In this document: piece after piece, positions 24,117-35,189 of the stretch
How the letters are laid out: each line of letters begins with the position of its first letter
Numbering within the stretch: position 1 is the first letter of the stretch
Source of the DNA: Gnetum montanum
Lineage: Eukaryota; Streptophyta; Gnetopsida; Gnetales; Gnetaceae
Assembly: GCA_015680685.1 (NCBI GenBank)
Contig: MNCI01022649.1
Span: forward strand, 140,068 to 204,067
Direction: 5' to 3'
DNA length: 64,000 bases
Made by a program: the position numbers and the translations under genes
The notes under the pieces: model-generated
Seen by the model: only the letters and a program-made list of their open reading frames with translations
Databases searched by the model: none
What the model was told of the DNA's origin: nothing

Positions 24117-25380
24117 TTAGCATTGAGTTGTCCACTCAAAGTGGACTCCCTTTTTGACCAAGTGTTGCATGAAGTACAACTTGTCAGTTAACCACATGAT
24201 AAACTTGCGAATGAATTGCAATCTACCTTGTAACCCACATAGCTTCTTCAGGTTAGTCGATGATGCTAAGTTGATAATGGCCTTAACCTTATCAGGGTCT
24301 ATGTGTATGCATGCTTCTGATACTACAAAACCTAGCATGTAACCCATTTTGACACTGAAGACACACTTCTTAGGATTCAATCTAAGGTTCTGTCTTAGGC
24401 AACATTTGAGTACATGGTCTAAATCATCTCCATAGTCATGCACCATTTTGGACTTAACTACTATGTCATCAACATAGTCATTAATCAAATCTAGCAAATA
24501 ATTGCTAAAAATGTATGTCATAGCACGTTGATAGATTTCTCCTACATTATTTAGTTTGAAAGTAATCATTATGTAGCAGAATGTACCCCATGGGGTCATG
24601 AAGGTAGTACTAAGTTGGTACTTTAGGTTGATCCAAATCTGGTTGTAACTAAAGAACTTATCCATAAAGGACAACAAGGCATGGCCAGTCGTGGTATTGA
24701 CCAATTGATCAATACTAGGAAACAGGAAATCATCTTTAATGGTAACCTTGTTCAAGTTCTAGAAGTCTATGCAAATGTGAATGCTTCCATTTCTCTTGGG
24801 TACAACCACGATGTTGGAGACCTAGTCTACATAGTCAACTGCCTAGATGAAACCAGCCTTGTAAAGCCTGGTGATTTCATCATGGACTACCAATGCCACC
24901 TCAAGCCTGACCTTGCAGGCTTTCTATTTAATTAGTTTTATGCAAGGATCAAGGATTATATTGTGTTGCACTATGCAAGGATCTAAGCCTAACATGTCTT
25001 CATAGGACCATGTAAATGCCTTGATGTTATCATTGAGGACATTGGCAATGCTCCAGGTGTATTGAGGCTCTAACAAAGAACTAAGTTTCAATGTTTTAGC
25101 CTCGCCACTAAGTGTCATTAGAGGGACTTCAACAAGGGGATCCTTAGTGATGTCACTTGCCTATAGATCTAGAGATCTTTAACTAAATGGTCCAGCTAGT
25201 CTAGTGGCACCGCTACGGATGTTATATGTTCATCACGGGCTTTAGGATCAAGGTTTAGGCATTTAGTATCAATGTACCACATGAGATCACCATGGGGTCT
25301 AGTGAGGACCAGAGGTGAGTGAAGATCCTCATATGTGCTCATGTTATAATCCTACCAAGAATCTTGCAACACAACTAGAA
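24117..25380 (-). pseudogene. T2 reverse transcriptase with the best-kept frame in the window
   Basis: The segment 24117-24755 is open for 212 codons: fingers/palm (SIDQLVNTTTGHALLSFMD, STTFMTPWGTFCY), catalytic box YVDD at 24465-24476 followed by IVVKS, then LNPKKCVFSV, a GF.VS motif and the thumb ending FEWTTQC. Upstream (24924-25118) is FTWSYEDMLGLDPCIVQH, the linker that precedes RT in Tat/Athila elements. Compared with the family, the conserved MPFGL block has decayed to ITFKL. The protease lies about 7 kb further upstream (32.3-32.8 kb), with an antisense gene between. The domain copies RNA into cDNA; this copy lacks an open upstream frame. Confidence 0.85.
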
Positions 25381-25495
25381 AGAATGTTAAGCCACACATA
25401 TCTTAAATGAAGTTAAGATGCATAAAATAAGGAAAGAAATGGAATGAAAAATTGCCTAAGTACGCATATGTGAATTTAGAGAAGCAAGTACATGG

Positions 25496-25622
25496 GCTAG
25501 TTTTAGGCCTCAGCAAGCCATGGGGTGCTAGTTTAAGGTCTTAGTAGATCATGGTTTGCCAATTTAAGATTATAGTATACCATGGTTTGCTAGTTTAGGG
25601 TCATAGCAGACCATTAATTGTG
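25496..25622. repeat. Tandem array, ~32-bp unit, 4 copies (T2, before RT)
   Basis: The units open with GCTAGTTTTAGG, GCTAGTTTAAGG, GCCAATTTAAGA and GCTAGTTTAGGG. The unit is shared with 7738, 12290 and 31390. It marks the boundary between the U3-like region and pol. Confidence 0.7.
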
Positions 25623-25639
25623 AAAGTTATGTTGGTTTA

Positions 25640-27300
25640 GGCAAGGCTAGTAGCGCTTGGAACGTGGAGTCATGCTGGGTGTTCACTGGGCAATTAGAAA
25701 AATTTAGAAAATTTTCTAAGTCTAGGAACTACTAGAAAAAGTTGGAAAATTTTCTAACTCTAGTTGCTATGCTCTACCCCTTGTTAGACTCAACCCCTTA
25801 CTATGCTCAGAAAAACTTGGAAATTTTGCCTAAGCATGGGGTGCCAACTTGGTAGGTAACACATTTAATTACCTTGGGAGGATATATATGCATGTTTCAC
25901 CAAAGGTAAACTATCATTTTCCAAACTAAAAATGAGAATTTATAGAGCGTAGCATGGTTGGAGCAAGGAGTGGAAGCTAGAGCGTAACGATCAGAGTGTG
26001 ACATTTAAAGCATAACAATTAGAGCGTAGCAATCAACATGATGCATCAAAGTGAACATTAGCACCTTGGACTCATCAACATGGATGAGGAAGAGTGAGCA
26101 CTAAGATGTCTACCCTAGGCACACATCAAGGAATAGAGGGAGCCACCATTTGCCAGGTACCCTACTATGCTCCATTCTTACACAAATTTTTTGCTTTGTA
26201 TTTTCTTTCACCTTGTGTTGGGGTTTGGGGCTTGGAATGGCCTACCTTGGTAGGGATCACTTCCACTGTGGCCGCAATGGCTACCACGACCAGGATGAAA
26301 GGGTGAATGCACAAGAAGAAGGGTCTTTCTTTGCACATTTTTCTTTTTTATGTTGCTACACAGTGATGCGTGGGCATGGAATTTTGATTTTCCATTTGTT
26401 TTGGGTGATGCAGCCAAGGTTTTTTGTAAACATTTTTGTCTTTATTTTGAGGTCCATAATGCATTGGGATGGGGGCAAGGGCAGAAATAGTGGTTTTCTG
26501 GCCATGGCTAGGGTGACCATGGCTAGGAGTGAGGGGTCATGGGAATCCCTCATCCTCCTCTTTATTTTTATCGTGCAGGTAGAGGGATTGAGGTTTGGCG
26601 AAGGCCCTAGGACCATGGCCTATAAGGCAAGGGGCAAGGAAAGCATGGGAGCCATGGGATGCCATAGGATGACCATACCTCACAACATGGTTGAGGATCA
26701 ATAAAGAGAAATATGAAGGTCACAAGGCACATGGTGCCAGGGAAGAGAGAATTTCTTTTAGGCCTAAGGCTAGGGCAAGGCAAATGACATGGCCATGCGA
26801 GCGACAACCACGGTGGGGAAGTAAGGAGAGGGTAAGATCTCATGGGAATAGGGGACATGTGGAGGAAGGCTATGGGGCAAAGGATGCCTCATGATGTGGC
26901 AAGGGTTGAGAGGCACAAAGTGCCATAGCATAGTGGGGAAAGAGGGGATGGCCACTAGGGCCACAATCATGGCAAACATTCTAGTGGACAGCACATGGTG
27001 TAGATGGCCATCGCAAAAGTTATTTTTTTGTGAAATTCTTGGGCATTTTGGGGCTATGCTCCCAGCCATTAGAATTTTGCATTACTGCTCCCAGTAGTTA
27101 GAAGAAATTTCATGATTTTTGGGGGCTACACTCTCTAGGAAGTGTAGCTGACAGTTAGAATTTTTTGCCATTTACTAGGATTATGCTCCTGAGGAGGATT
27201 AACCAAGAGTTAGAATCTTTTTTGGTGAACACCCTAGGCTATGCTACTTGGAGTTAGAGAAAATTTAAAAATTTGCTAACTGTAAAAATGCCAAACACAA
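25640..27300 (+). promoter_or_regulatory. U3-like region upstream of the T2 antisense gene
   Basis: The region repeats words of the T2 LTR's U3. There are TTAGAAAATTTTCTAA blocks (25700-25770), GCTATGCTC runs (25767, 25800, 27050) and a CTACACTCTCTAGGAAGTGTAG inverted repeat near 27125. The LTR has ACATTCTAGAGTGTAG near 10103. GTTAGAATTTTTTGCC is also shared with the LTR. It lies before the plus-strand gene and I infer that it is its promoter. The middle part (26100-27000) is GC-richer and open in several frames, but nothing there is recognisable as protein. Confidence 0.45.
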
Positions 27301-28089
27301 AAAATGCTAAGTGTGAGAATGCTACTTGTGAAATAGAATGCAAAGTGTACCAGAGCTTTTTCAAAATGCTAAAATTGCAAACTAAACATGTCAAATTGCT
27401 AAAAAATGTGAATCAAATCAATGCAAATGTAAAGCGAAAAGCTAATGCTATGTTAGTGTTATACCCCAATGAGCACCAGGCCCATCAAATATGTGTATCG
27501 GTGTCTTATGCCCATGGGGCCTGCAAAGGACCCTATGAATATGTTTTCTGCTAAGTTATTCTATCCTATGTTAACTCTACTAATTTTTCTAAGTGTAATT
27601 TAATGTATTTTATGCATCCAGTGTATACTACCACATTTTTTATGTTGCTTTTGTAGTTGCAAGGTATTGTTGAAGCCAATTTCATCATGGTGAAGCTCGT
27701 TGGCATCCTTTGCTATATGAGCAAGCCCATTCCAAACACACCCACACTAGACATGCTATTGGATCACCAGGTGGTATGGTTCTAACCAAGAGCACGTGAG
27801 TTCCTTGAATTCCTACTCTAATACTTCAATGTGATGATGTGGTTACACTTAGTGGCAAAAGCTGCTAGTGTCATTATGAAGACATTGTTGCCTAGGGAAA
27901 ACTAGGACATTTTGAGGTTCATGTTTGGTCAGCCCACTATTGGTGATGGTGGAATAGGGGGTTTAGGCCAAGGCCCTAGAAATGTTAGACTTTGTTTCTC
28001 GGCACATGTAGACCCTATTTCATAACCCACCTGGGATGGTGTACTATGCTAGAGGGTAAGTGTCCCTATGATTTTTGCATTATTCCTTT
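27301..28089 (+). other. Leader or first exons of the T2 antisense gene
   Basis: AT-rich to 27660. The stretch 27690-27990 then looks coding on the plus strand (EFLEFL-type and MKTLLPREN words), but it has stops and no partner was found in T1. The splice structure is unclear. Confidence 0.35.
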
Positions 28090-31000
28090 GGCTATTAGCT
28101 CATACTAAGGTGCTAACTACTCAAGTTTAGCATTGATGAGCATGGCCTGCATGATGAGGAGGGGGCCTTGAACCTGACTCACACTACCCTACAGGAAGTT
28201 TTATCCTGTGAGAGCATTCATACGAGGGTGCTCAAGCAAATTGGATTTGACTTGGTGGAGTACCATTGTTAATATCCAAAGGCCTATGAGAGGTGTTGGA
28301 CCCATGGCTAGTTGGATGCAGAGTGGGTTGACAGTGTACCTAGCATTAAGAAGACATCAATTCTGCTGCCACCATCATGCACACATTTTGTACCACATAA
28401 GTACTTTATCATCTTCCTCTCATGCATTTACTACTTTGTCTTTTTAAATGATGCTAACATTTTTTTTGCCTATATTATAGTCACAGTCACTTCGAGAGAG
28501 GTCACAGTGGTTGCTACAAGCCTCATTGAGACCACCCTCATCATGAAGTATGGTGATGTTGAGGATGTGCAACATTGGTTGTGCCACTAGGCTCCAACAG
28601 AGTTGACTAGTAGGCTTATGCAAGCTAGGCTAATGGACCTTTTCTTGGCCCTTAGCCCAAGCATTCCGATGGTCAAAATGGTTACTATTATTGATTTCTT
28701 TAGCAACAATGCTCATCACTTTGTCACATGGATATGTGGTGTTAGGGTGGTCCTAGACCTCACTGATGACTTCTTTGCTAATCTTTTTGGCCTTACCTCT
28801 GATGGCCCATTGGTCATTGATAAGACTAGGAGAGAGGTGGACCATTGAGGTAATGTCAAGGACTGGCTAGGAACTTCTCAATCTCACAAAGGCATACTCA
28901 TTAAGAACATGCAGGTGCCTATGGTCCACAAGCCTTACCCTCTCTGCCATGCCCATGTTCTTCTGAAGTTGCTCTTTCAAGGGAAAATCCTTGGGGTGGA
29001 GTAGGTTCAAGTGATGAGGGAAGTGCTAGAGGAGGGCACAAGACTCGATTAAGATCATCAAGTTGCATCAAAACCTCTAGGCAAGGTTGCATGTGCACTT
29101 CGCATTCTTTGCAGGATGCCTATGAAGGTTTGCAAAGCTTCTGGTGGTTCATGAGGATGAACGATGGGTAGTGTAGGACCACACACAATGCTTGAAGCCA
29201 TGGGTCAAGCACTTGGTTACTATCATGTGAGCATAGGACCTTCCAGAGGTAATTAGTGAGTCATTTTCTATAATGTCTAAAGTTCACTTGGGGCAATCTC
29301 ACTACTCACATGATAGTGCAAGTGAGGCCCCACCAGTTGGTAGTAGGAACATGGCTAGGATGAAGTGTTACATCATCGAAATGATATGACCATCTACGGC
29401 AAAGATTAAGAGGCCACATCCCACAAAGGATCTTACATGGGAGGTTGAAATGGTGGGTAGCAAGAAGATCTGCCTAAAGTTTCACGATTGGCATACATAT
29501 GTTGCAAGTTAGTACATGCTATTTGATGCTTTTTTGAATTCTATGTATTTATATTTTTAGGATTTTGTGCTATGCTATATTATGCTAAGTTGTTATGCTA
29601 ACTGTTAGAATGCTAACCTTGACATATGTGTGAATTGTTGGAATTAGGTAAGAGGGCTGCCAGAGTAGTGGTAGGGACAATAGTAGCAGAGGAGTCCCTC
29701 CTCAAACTAAGGAGGGACAAGCATAGGAGAAGGAGCTACATGAAGCTATAGAGATCCTCCAATAGTTGGAGTAGAAGGGACTAATTCACCTTGATAAGGA
29801 TGATTTTAATAACCTCTTTGATGGTGTGTAGCTAGGTGATCCCCCTGCTCTCATACCTGAGGGTTTGCTAAATACGTGCTTTGAGTTTCCATATATCATT
29901 ACTCTCTTTATACTCTTACATATTTGGTTATCTAATTGTTGAAAAAATTGTTATTGCATTGTAGTTGTAGAGGTACTAGCCAACAATCTAATGTCCACCT
30001 CTACCTACTGCATGAAGCCATGGGTAGAGGTACCTAACAAGTTCACCTTTATAGAAGGTCTAGTTGAGGACATTGTGGACCAACTATAGCAGATGGATCC
30101 CAAGCTCAGTATGCATGTGATGTTGCTTCGCTTGTCTTGCTTTACCAATTTCAAACTTAGTCTATGGCTAATGTTGATTTGCTTATTGTATGCCAATAGG
30201 TTCCAAGCTTTGTTGGGATCCAAGTAGGGTCACCAAGGTAGATGTCATCCCTAAGTTTTTCCCTAAAGTGGTGCATGTGCCCCACCACGTGTATGAGGTG
30301 GAAAGTAAGTACATGCTTTCATGTACAAAAGTGTTATGGGTTTGCATGCACATAAATGAGCACCTATGGAAGTAAGTTCATAAGCTTCAAGATAGGGCAA
30401 TGAGCCAGGATGCTAAGATGGAGGACTTGTAGTCCCATTACAATTTCCCTGTAGCTCGTGCACAAGGGGATAGTACTTGGTGGACAATTGAGATTGACTA
30501 TGCCATATATTGGGCAGCCATCTAAGGCAAAAACGAGGTCACTAGAGAGATTATCAAGCAAAGGTTGCATATGGACTTGCTTGCTAGAAAAAATAAAGAT
30601 TGGAAGGATTATAGTACAAAGATGTATTAGTGGGGGCAAACTCAAAATAACCACAAGAACCACTACACGAATGAGTGAAATTCTTACCTTAAATGTTACA
30701 ACAAGAAGTTTGTTGAACATCATTACCATGACATGTTCCTTGAGGCAATAGGTGGAACATGAGCCTATGAGTTATTCGCTTGTCATGTAGTGGTGAGTGG
30801 GTCTCTAGAAAGGCATATTACTATGCCCTCAATTAAGGTTTCTTCTACCACATTTTCAATGGAGCTACCTGCATGGACCACTATGGACAAAGGCAAGACC
30901 CTTACAAGTATTAACTTTGGCTAGGAGGGCTAGACACCACTATTAGAGGCTAAAATCCTCCAACACTTGGAGGAGGACCTTGATAGATTGCCTCTAGAGA

Positions 31001-31198
31001 TCAATGCAAGATCCTTGTAGGTTAGTTATTTTTTGTATTTTTTTGTGCTTTTTATATTAATTTTTCATGTCAGGCATCTGCTGACTAGTTTACTATTTTA
31101 CGGTGCTTTGGACAAGAACTAGGCAATGTCGTATGCCCAACAGAGTGACAAAGGAAGAGGAAGAGGAGCCTCAACCCCCATTGGACACCACCGACTGA
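28090..31198 (+). pseudogene. Antisense intron-bearing accessory gene of T2 (copy 2)
   Basis: Collinear with T1 4224-7374. A coding block at 28110-28370 is followed by a T-rich intron ending TATATTATAG before 28482. The exon at 28482-28960 contains ETTLIMKYGDVEDVQHW and a GVRVVLDLTDDFFANLFGLT block whose G...L.D..FANLFGL pattern recalls the plant mobile domain. Later blocks are GLIHLDKDDFNNLFDG (29790), KPWVEVP (30015) with a donor S|GTATGC near 30110, an acceptor GCCAATAG near 30200, and a Trp/Lys-rich end at 30470-30760. The final acidic exon ends TGA near 31198. Stops are scattered. In both copies the gene lies between a tandem array at its 3' side and U3-like DNA at its 5' side. The product's role is unknown. 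It could be a captured host gene or a lineage-specific accessory gene. Confidence 0.6.
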
Positions 31199-31389
31199 GT
31201 AGTCCTGATGTAGCCCTGCTATTGGGAAATTTTGCATTTTTTGGTCATTTTTGCTATACAGTCATGTCATATATTTATTGATGGATTAATGGAGATGTAA
31301 TAATAAACTATTTTTTACTATGTGGGTTGCGTATTATGTAGAGATTTTCATTTATTTGCTATGTGTTGCATGCTAATAATGCAATGATT

Positions 31390-31715
31390 TGGTGTGATTA
31401 GGCCCTTTGTGGGCCCCATGCTAGTTTAGGGCCATGGTGGGAGGATCGTTGCTAGTTTAGGGCCATTTTGAACTATAGCGATTGCTAGTTTAAGGCCATT
31501 TCATGCTGCAAATAAAAAGAAAAGTGTTGCCAATTTTAGGCCCTGGCAAGTCATGCGATAGTTTTAGGCCATTCTAGGTTAATGCGACAAAAGAAAAAGG
31601 GTTGCCAATTTTAGGCCATAATAGGTTGTATGCTAGTTTAAGGCCTTTTTGGGCCATGATGATGTGAAGAAGGTGGCTAGTTTTAGGCCATGGTGGGCCA
31701 TATTTGTTTTTTTTG
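31390..31715. repeat. Tandem array, about 8 copies of the GCTAGTTTAAGG unit (T2)
   Basis: Units begin GCTAGTTTAGGG, GCTAGTTTAAGG, GCCAATTTTAGG and similar words, with a period of 30-44 bp. Some units are lengthened by A-rich insertions such as AAATAAAAAGAAAAG. The array sits between protease and the end of the antisense gene, exactly as in T1. Confidence 0.75.
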
Positions 31716-32229
31716 AAATTTTTAATTTTATGATTTTTATACATTTTAGCATTCTTTAATGCTTAAGAGAACTAAACAAAAATGCATAAACAAAAGGAAT
31801 GAATGCATAATAGAATGAATGATGTAAGACACAAGAAACCATGGAAAATGCAACTGCATAAGAAAAAGGCAAATGGGACATGTGAAGATTAGGGGCAAGT
31901 AGGCATCTAGCACATGTTGAACTAAGAGGATGCCTTAGTCATGTAATTTCTTCCTAACTCAATGTGGATTAGGAGCTACATAGGCCCTAGCAACATGAGA
32001 TGATATTTTCCTAGAACCTTGTTCATGATGCTGATGGAAAAATCTACCCAAAGAGCTTCCTCAGGGAGGTCATCAGCTTCTTTCAGTTTCTCATGTAGGT
32101 CTACTAAACAAGGTTGACCCTTATCCTTCATGGGCAATGTGTCATCGGGGAACTCTACCACCGACCCTTGTTTTGTGTCAACATTGTTAATGGTTGAAGG
32201 GGCTACATTGTCATCATGTATGATCACTT

Positions 32230-32815
32230 CTTCACCTTCATATGGAAGGGTGATCTCTTAGTGGATGGGTGAAGAGAAAGCTTGTAATTGGGCTAGCTAG
32301 GACCCTTCCATGATCAAATTGAACCTAGGCATCTCCTCAATGACAATGAATTCGGCTATAGTGGGGGAATCACTCCCTACCATGCAAGCTATCATGACCA
32401 TCCTCCTTATGACAACTCATGATCTGTTAAAGGACTTCATGCACATTGTCTTCGTGGGTTTGATTTGGTTGACAAGACCTAGTTTGTCAATGACTGGGAA
32501 TGGGATGACATTAGTTACCATCCCATTGTCAACATGCACCTTATGAATCTTACATTTCCCTACACAAATTGTTATAAAAATTGGTGCGATGATGACTTGA
32601 TCCTTTTCAAGGTCAACCTTGATTACCTTGTTGCAAAATGCTAGGGGTGTTGAACCTAATTTCTGAGGTGCAGGGGGAAGCATCATAGCATGGATGGCTT
32701 TTTCATCTGATGGGATGTCCTTTTTAATAGGAATGGAGGTCAACGTGTGAACTAATTCTTCACAATGAGTGGAGGAGGTTATGACCAAGTCGTACACACT
32801 CAAGATTTGTTTCAA
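32230..32815 (-). pseudogene. T2 aspartic protease region
   Basis: A 132-codon open frame. Its catalytic loop is VHVDNGMVTNVIP with VDNG at 32522-32533. The Tat-lineage form is VDNGS or VDGGS, so the catalytic Asp and Gly are kept. It is followed by a family-like segment (VIDKLGL). Upstream the frame shows HCEELV and AIHAMMLPPAP, both also in T1, where they lie on either side of the T2 insertion. It acts on Gag-Pol during maturation. Stops beyond both ends of the frame make this copy unlikely to work. Confidence 0.75.
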
Positions 32816-32999
32816 AGCTTGTTTGACTTATGCCAACACATCTAAAAAATCCTTACCATTGTTAGTTGCCTTGTTCACCTTCACCTCCTCCATGCAGCCC
32901 AAGAGATAGATCTCTTAGGAGGAGATTTGAGCTTGGCTTACTTTGTCTACTTTTGAGCCTTAGTGCTTGATTTTTGATTGCTCGTAGTGACTATTTCGG

Positions 33000-34640
33000 C
33001 CAATGTGGCCATGTGAATAGAAGATAAGGGAATGGTCTTAGGTAAACTAAGCTCTAGGTATTTCCTAATCATTTTATCAATAAGGTTCTCATTGGGCCTC
33101 TTGGGCTACCATCTAGACTACCTGTTGTTGTATGTGGGATGAGGCATTGGGTGGGCAAGACTTGATGTAGTCCCCACCACTAGACTCTAAGTAGGCGAGG
33201 AGTCTACACACTAAGGCATCCTAATGATGAAGGGTGTTTGGATTACTATCGCTGCAATGTGTTGTGGGGCCCTAACCACAAAGGGTATCATGGACACCCA
33301 AGGTGGTGCTCTAATGACAAAAAGGAACCTTAAATTGGTTGATGTTGAGGATGCCCCAGCATGGTCAAAGGGAAAACTAACCACAAAGGGCTCTTGTGTT
33401 GGTTCTAAGTCATCCTTAATGTTGATGGCATTGATAATGTAACTTGTGACACTTGTGTTAAGAGGGTCTTTGTAGACCTTCATTAATTGATTTTTCGAGC
33501 AAACTAGGTTGGTTGCATCAAGGACCAATTCACCTTGGTTAATCATGCATTGTATGTCATCTTATAAGGCCATGCAGAAATCCATGTCATGGCCTAGTAG
33601 TTGATGGTAATGGCAAAATTGATCAAACCTAAAATTTTTCGGGATTGGAGCCTCATTTGGTGTAGCAATTGATGGATCTCTAAGGAGCTCACAGTAGTGA
33701 TCATGGTGCTTATGAGAATCTTTAGACATCTACTTATACTGGATGCACCCAGCATTAAGCAGCTGACCCAAGAGCTTTGATGGCTTGATGGGCAACAATG
33801 TATACTTTGAGTGGTTCTTATGCTCAAAGTTTGACCTTGGGGTAGCTTGCCCCATGGTCGCCGATGGTGTGGACTATTTGGTCACCGTAGTGCTAAAGCC
33901 AGATGCCTTATTGTTGGCTAAGGCCTTAGGTGCCTTGGCTATTGGTTTGACATTATTTTCTTTGCATGCACATTTTTGTAGGCCATGTAAGCTGGGTATT
34001 TATTGGCCTCTGCTGTATCTTGAATGCTCTTCATTTGAACAAATGATTAGCTCAAGGAGTGAGGGGCAAGGTAGTACAACTAAGGTAGTACAACTTCGGC
34101 TTGATGAACTCATTCACTGTGCCTTTGAAAATGATCAGTAGGTGGGTTTCTGTAATGGACACATGAATTTCATTAAGTGCAGCACTCCAACACTTGATGA
34201 ATTTTTGCATGGGCTCTAAGTGGCCCTGCTTGATTTGCATTAGTTGATATAAGGTTTCCTCGGGCTTTAAGTTGTACTTAAAGCAAGTGACAAATTGATT
34301 GAGTAATTCCTCTAAGGAAGATATGGAGGCCTTCAAGAGCATGTAGTACCAGTCTAATACCTTTTTGATTAAGGACATGGCAAACACGTGAATGATTACA
34401 TGTAGCCATGCTTATAGTAGAAGGCATTCAGAACAAAAGATCACTAGATCAGCATTAGGGTTTCCTTCACCATTGTATTTAGTGAATTGGGGAAGTTGGA
34501 CTCTATGAGGTAGGGTTAATGATGGGACTGCAGGATAGATTGGGTTATCCTGGTAAAAGTCCATCACATGGACTATTTTAGAGGAGGATATTTTGAGTCA
34601 CTTAACCTCCTCAGTGAGCATCTAAATGAGCTGGAACACT
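33000..34640 (-). pseudogene. T2 gag
   Basis: The retrotransposon gag domain is clear at 34052-34387 (MSLIKKVLDWYYMLLKASIS, ELLNQFVTCFKYN, a MQIKQGHLEPMQKFIKCW helix), with FTKYNGEGNP upstream near 34490. Downstream, near 33560-33620, is the Tat-type zinc motif FCHYHQLLGHDMDFC and then MINQGELVLD. Compared with T1 (37308-38660) the order and spacing are the same. The family forms the particle. Several stops and frame shifts are present. Confidence 0.78.
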
Positions 34641-35169
34641 TGGTCCAAGCTCAGGGTGGGCGCAGTAAGTTATGCCAATTGTGCTACTTGAGTCACCCAT
34701 GGCCCTGCTATGGGCTACGCAACCATGTGAGATGCCTATTGCATGTGCTATTTCATGTACTGCTATGTATGTTATGCCATGGGTACAAGGCTAGGGTCCA
34801 CCACGTAGTTGTGACTTGTGCCATTGTAGGGAATGCCAATGAGATAGGTGGAATGTACAATGCCTAAGTTGATGGCGGCTAGGACATCTACACAATGTGT
34901 ACGTAAGGTTGTGTCAGCATCAAAAATGCTAGTAGGGAGGATTGTATAGACTATGTGGATATCATGAAGGGAAGCGTGGCAGATGGTCCTGCACCCTACT
35001 ATGTGTGATGTAGAAAGGGAGGGGTGATAGATGGTCCTACACTCTAATGTGTATGCACTTGATGACTTGCAATCACAGGGGTTGACTTGGGAGATGACAA
35101 AGGGAATGTAACAAAGGTGCATAGAGCACATAAGGCTATCACTAAACATAGAAGGAAAGAACACGGTGC
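34641..35169 (-). other. T2 leader between 5' LTR and gag
   Basis: About 530 bp with no recognised gene. There is a partial duplication near 34980-35040 (GGCAGATGGTCCTGCACCCTA and GATAGATGGTCCTACACTCTA, 53 bp apart). Confidence 0.4.
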
Positions 35170-35189
35170 TCCTTCTAGTGCTAGAAAAC
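35170..35189 (-). promoter_or_regulatory. T2 candidate primer binding site
   Basis: Directly inside the 5' LTR the minus strand reads GTTTTCTAGCACTAGAAGGA. The same sequence with two changes sits in the same place in T1 (40368-40387). A TAG within it may be a decayed TGG. I could not assign the tRNA. Confidence 0.4.

Noticed and set aside
26150-26704. 184-codon plus-strand ORF and overlapping ORFs on both strands
   Set aside because: GC-richer patch open in several frames at once, no recognisable domain, inside the U3-like region of T2.
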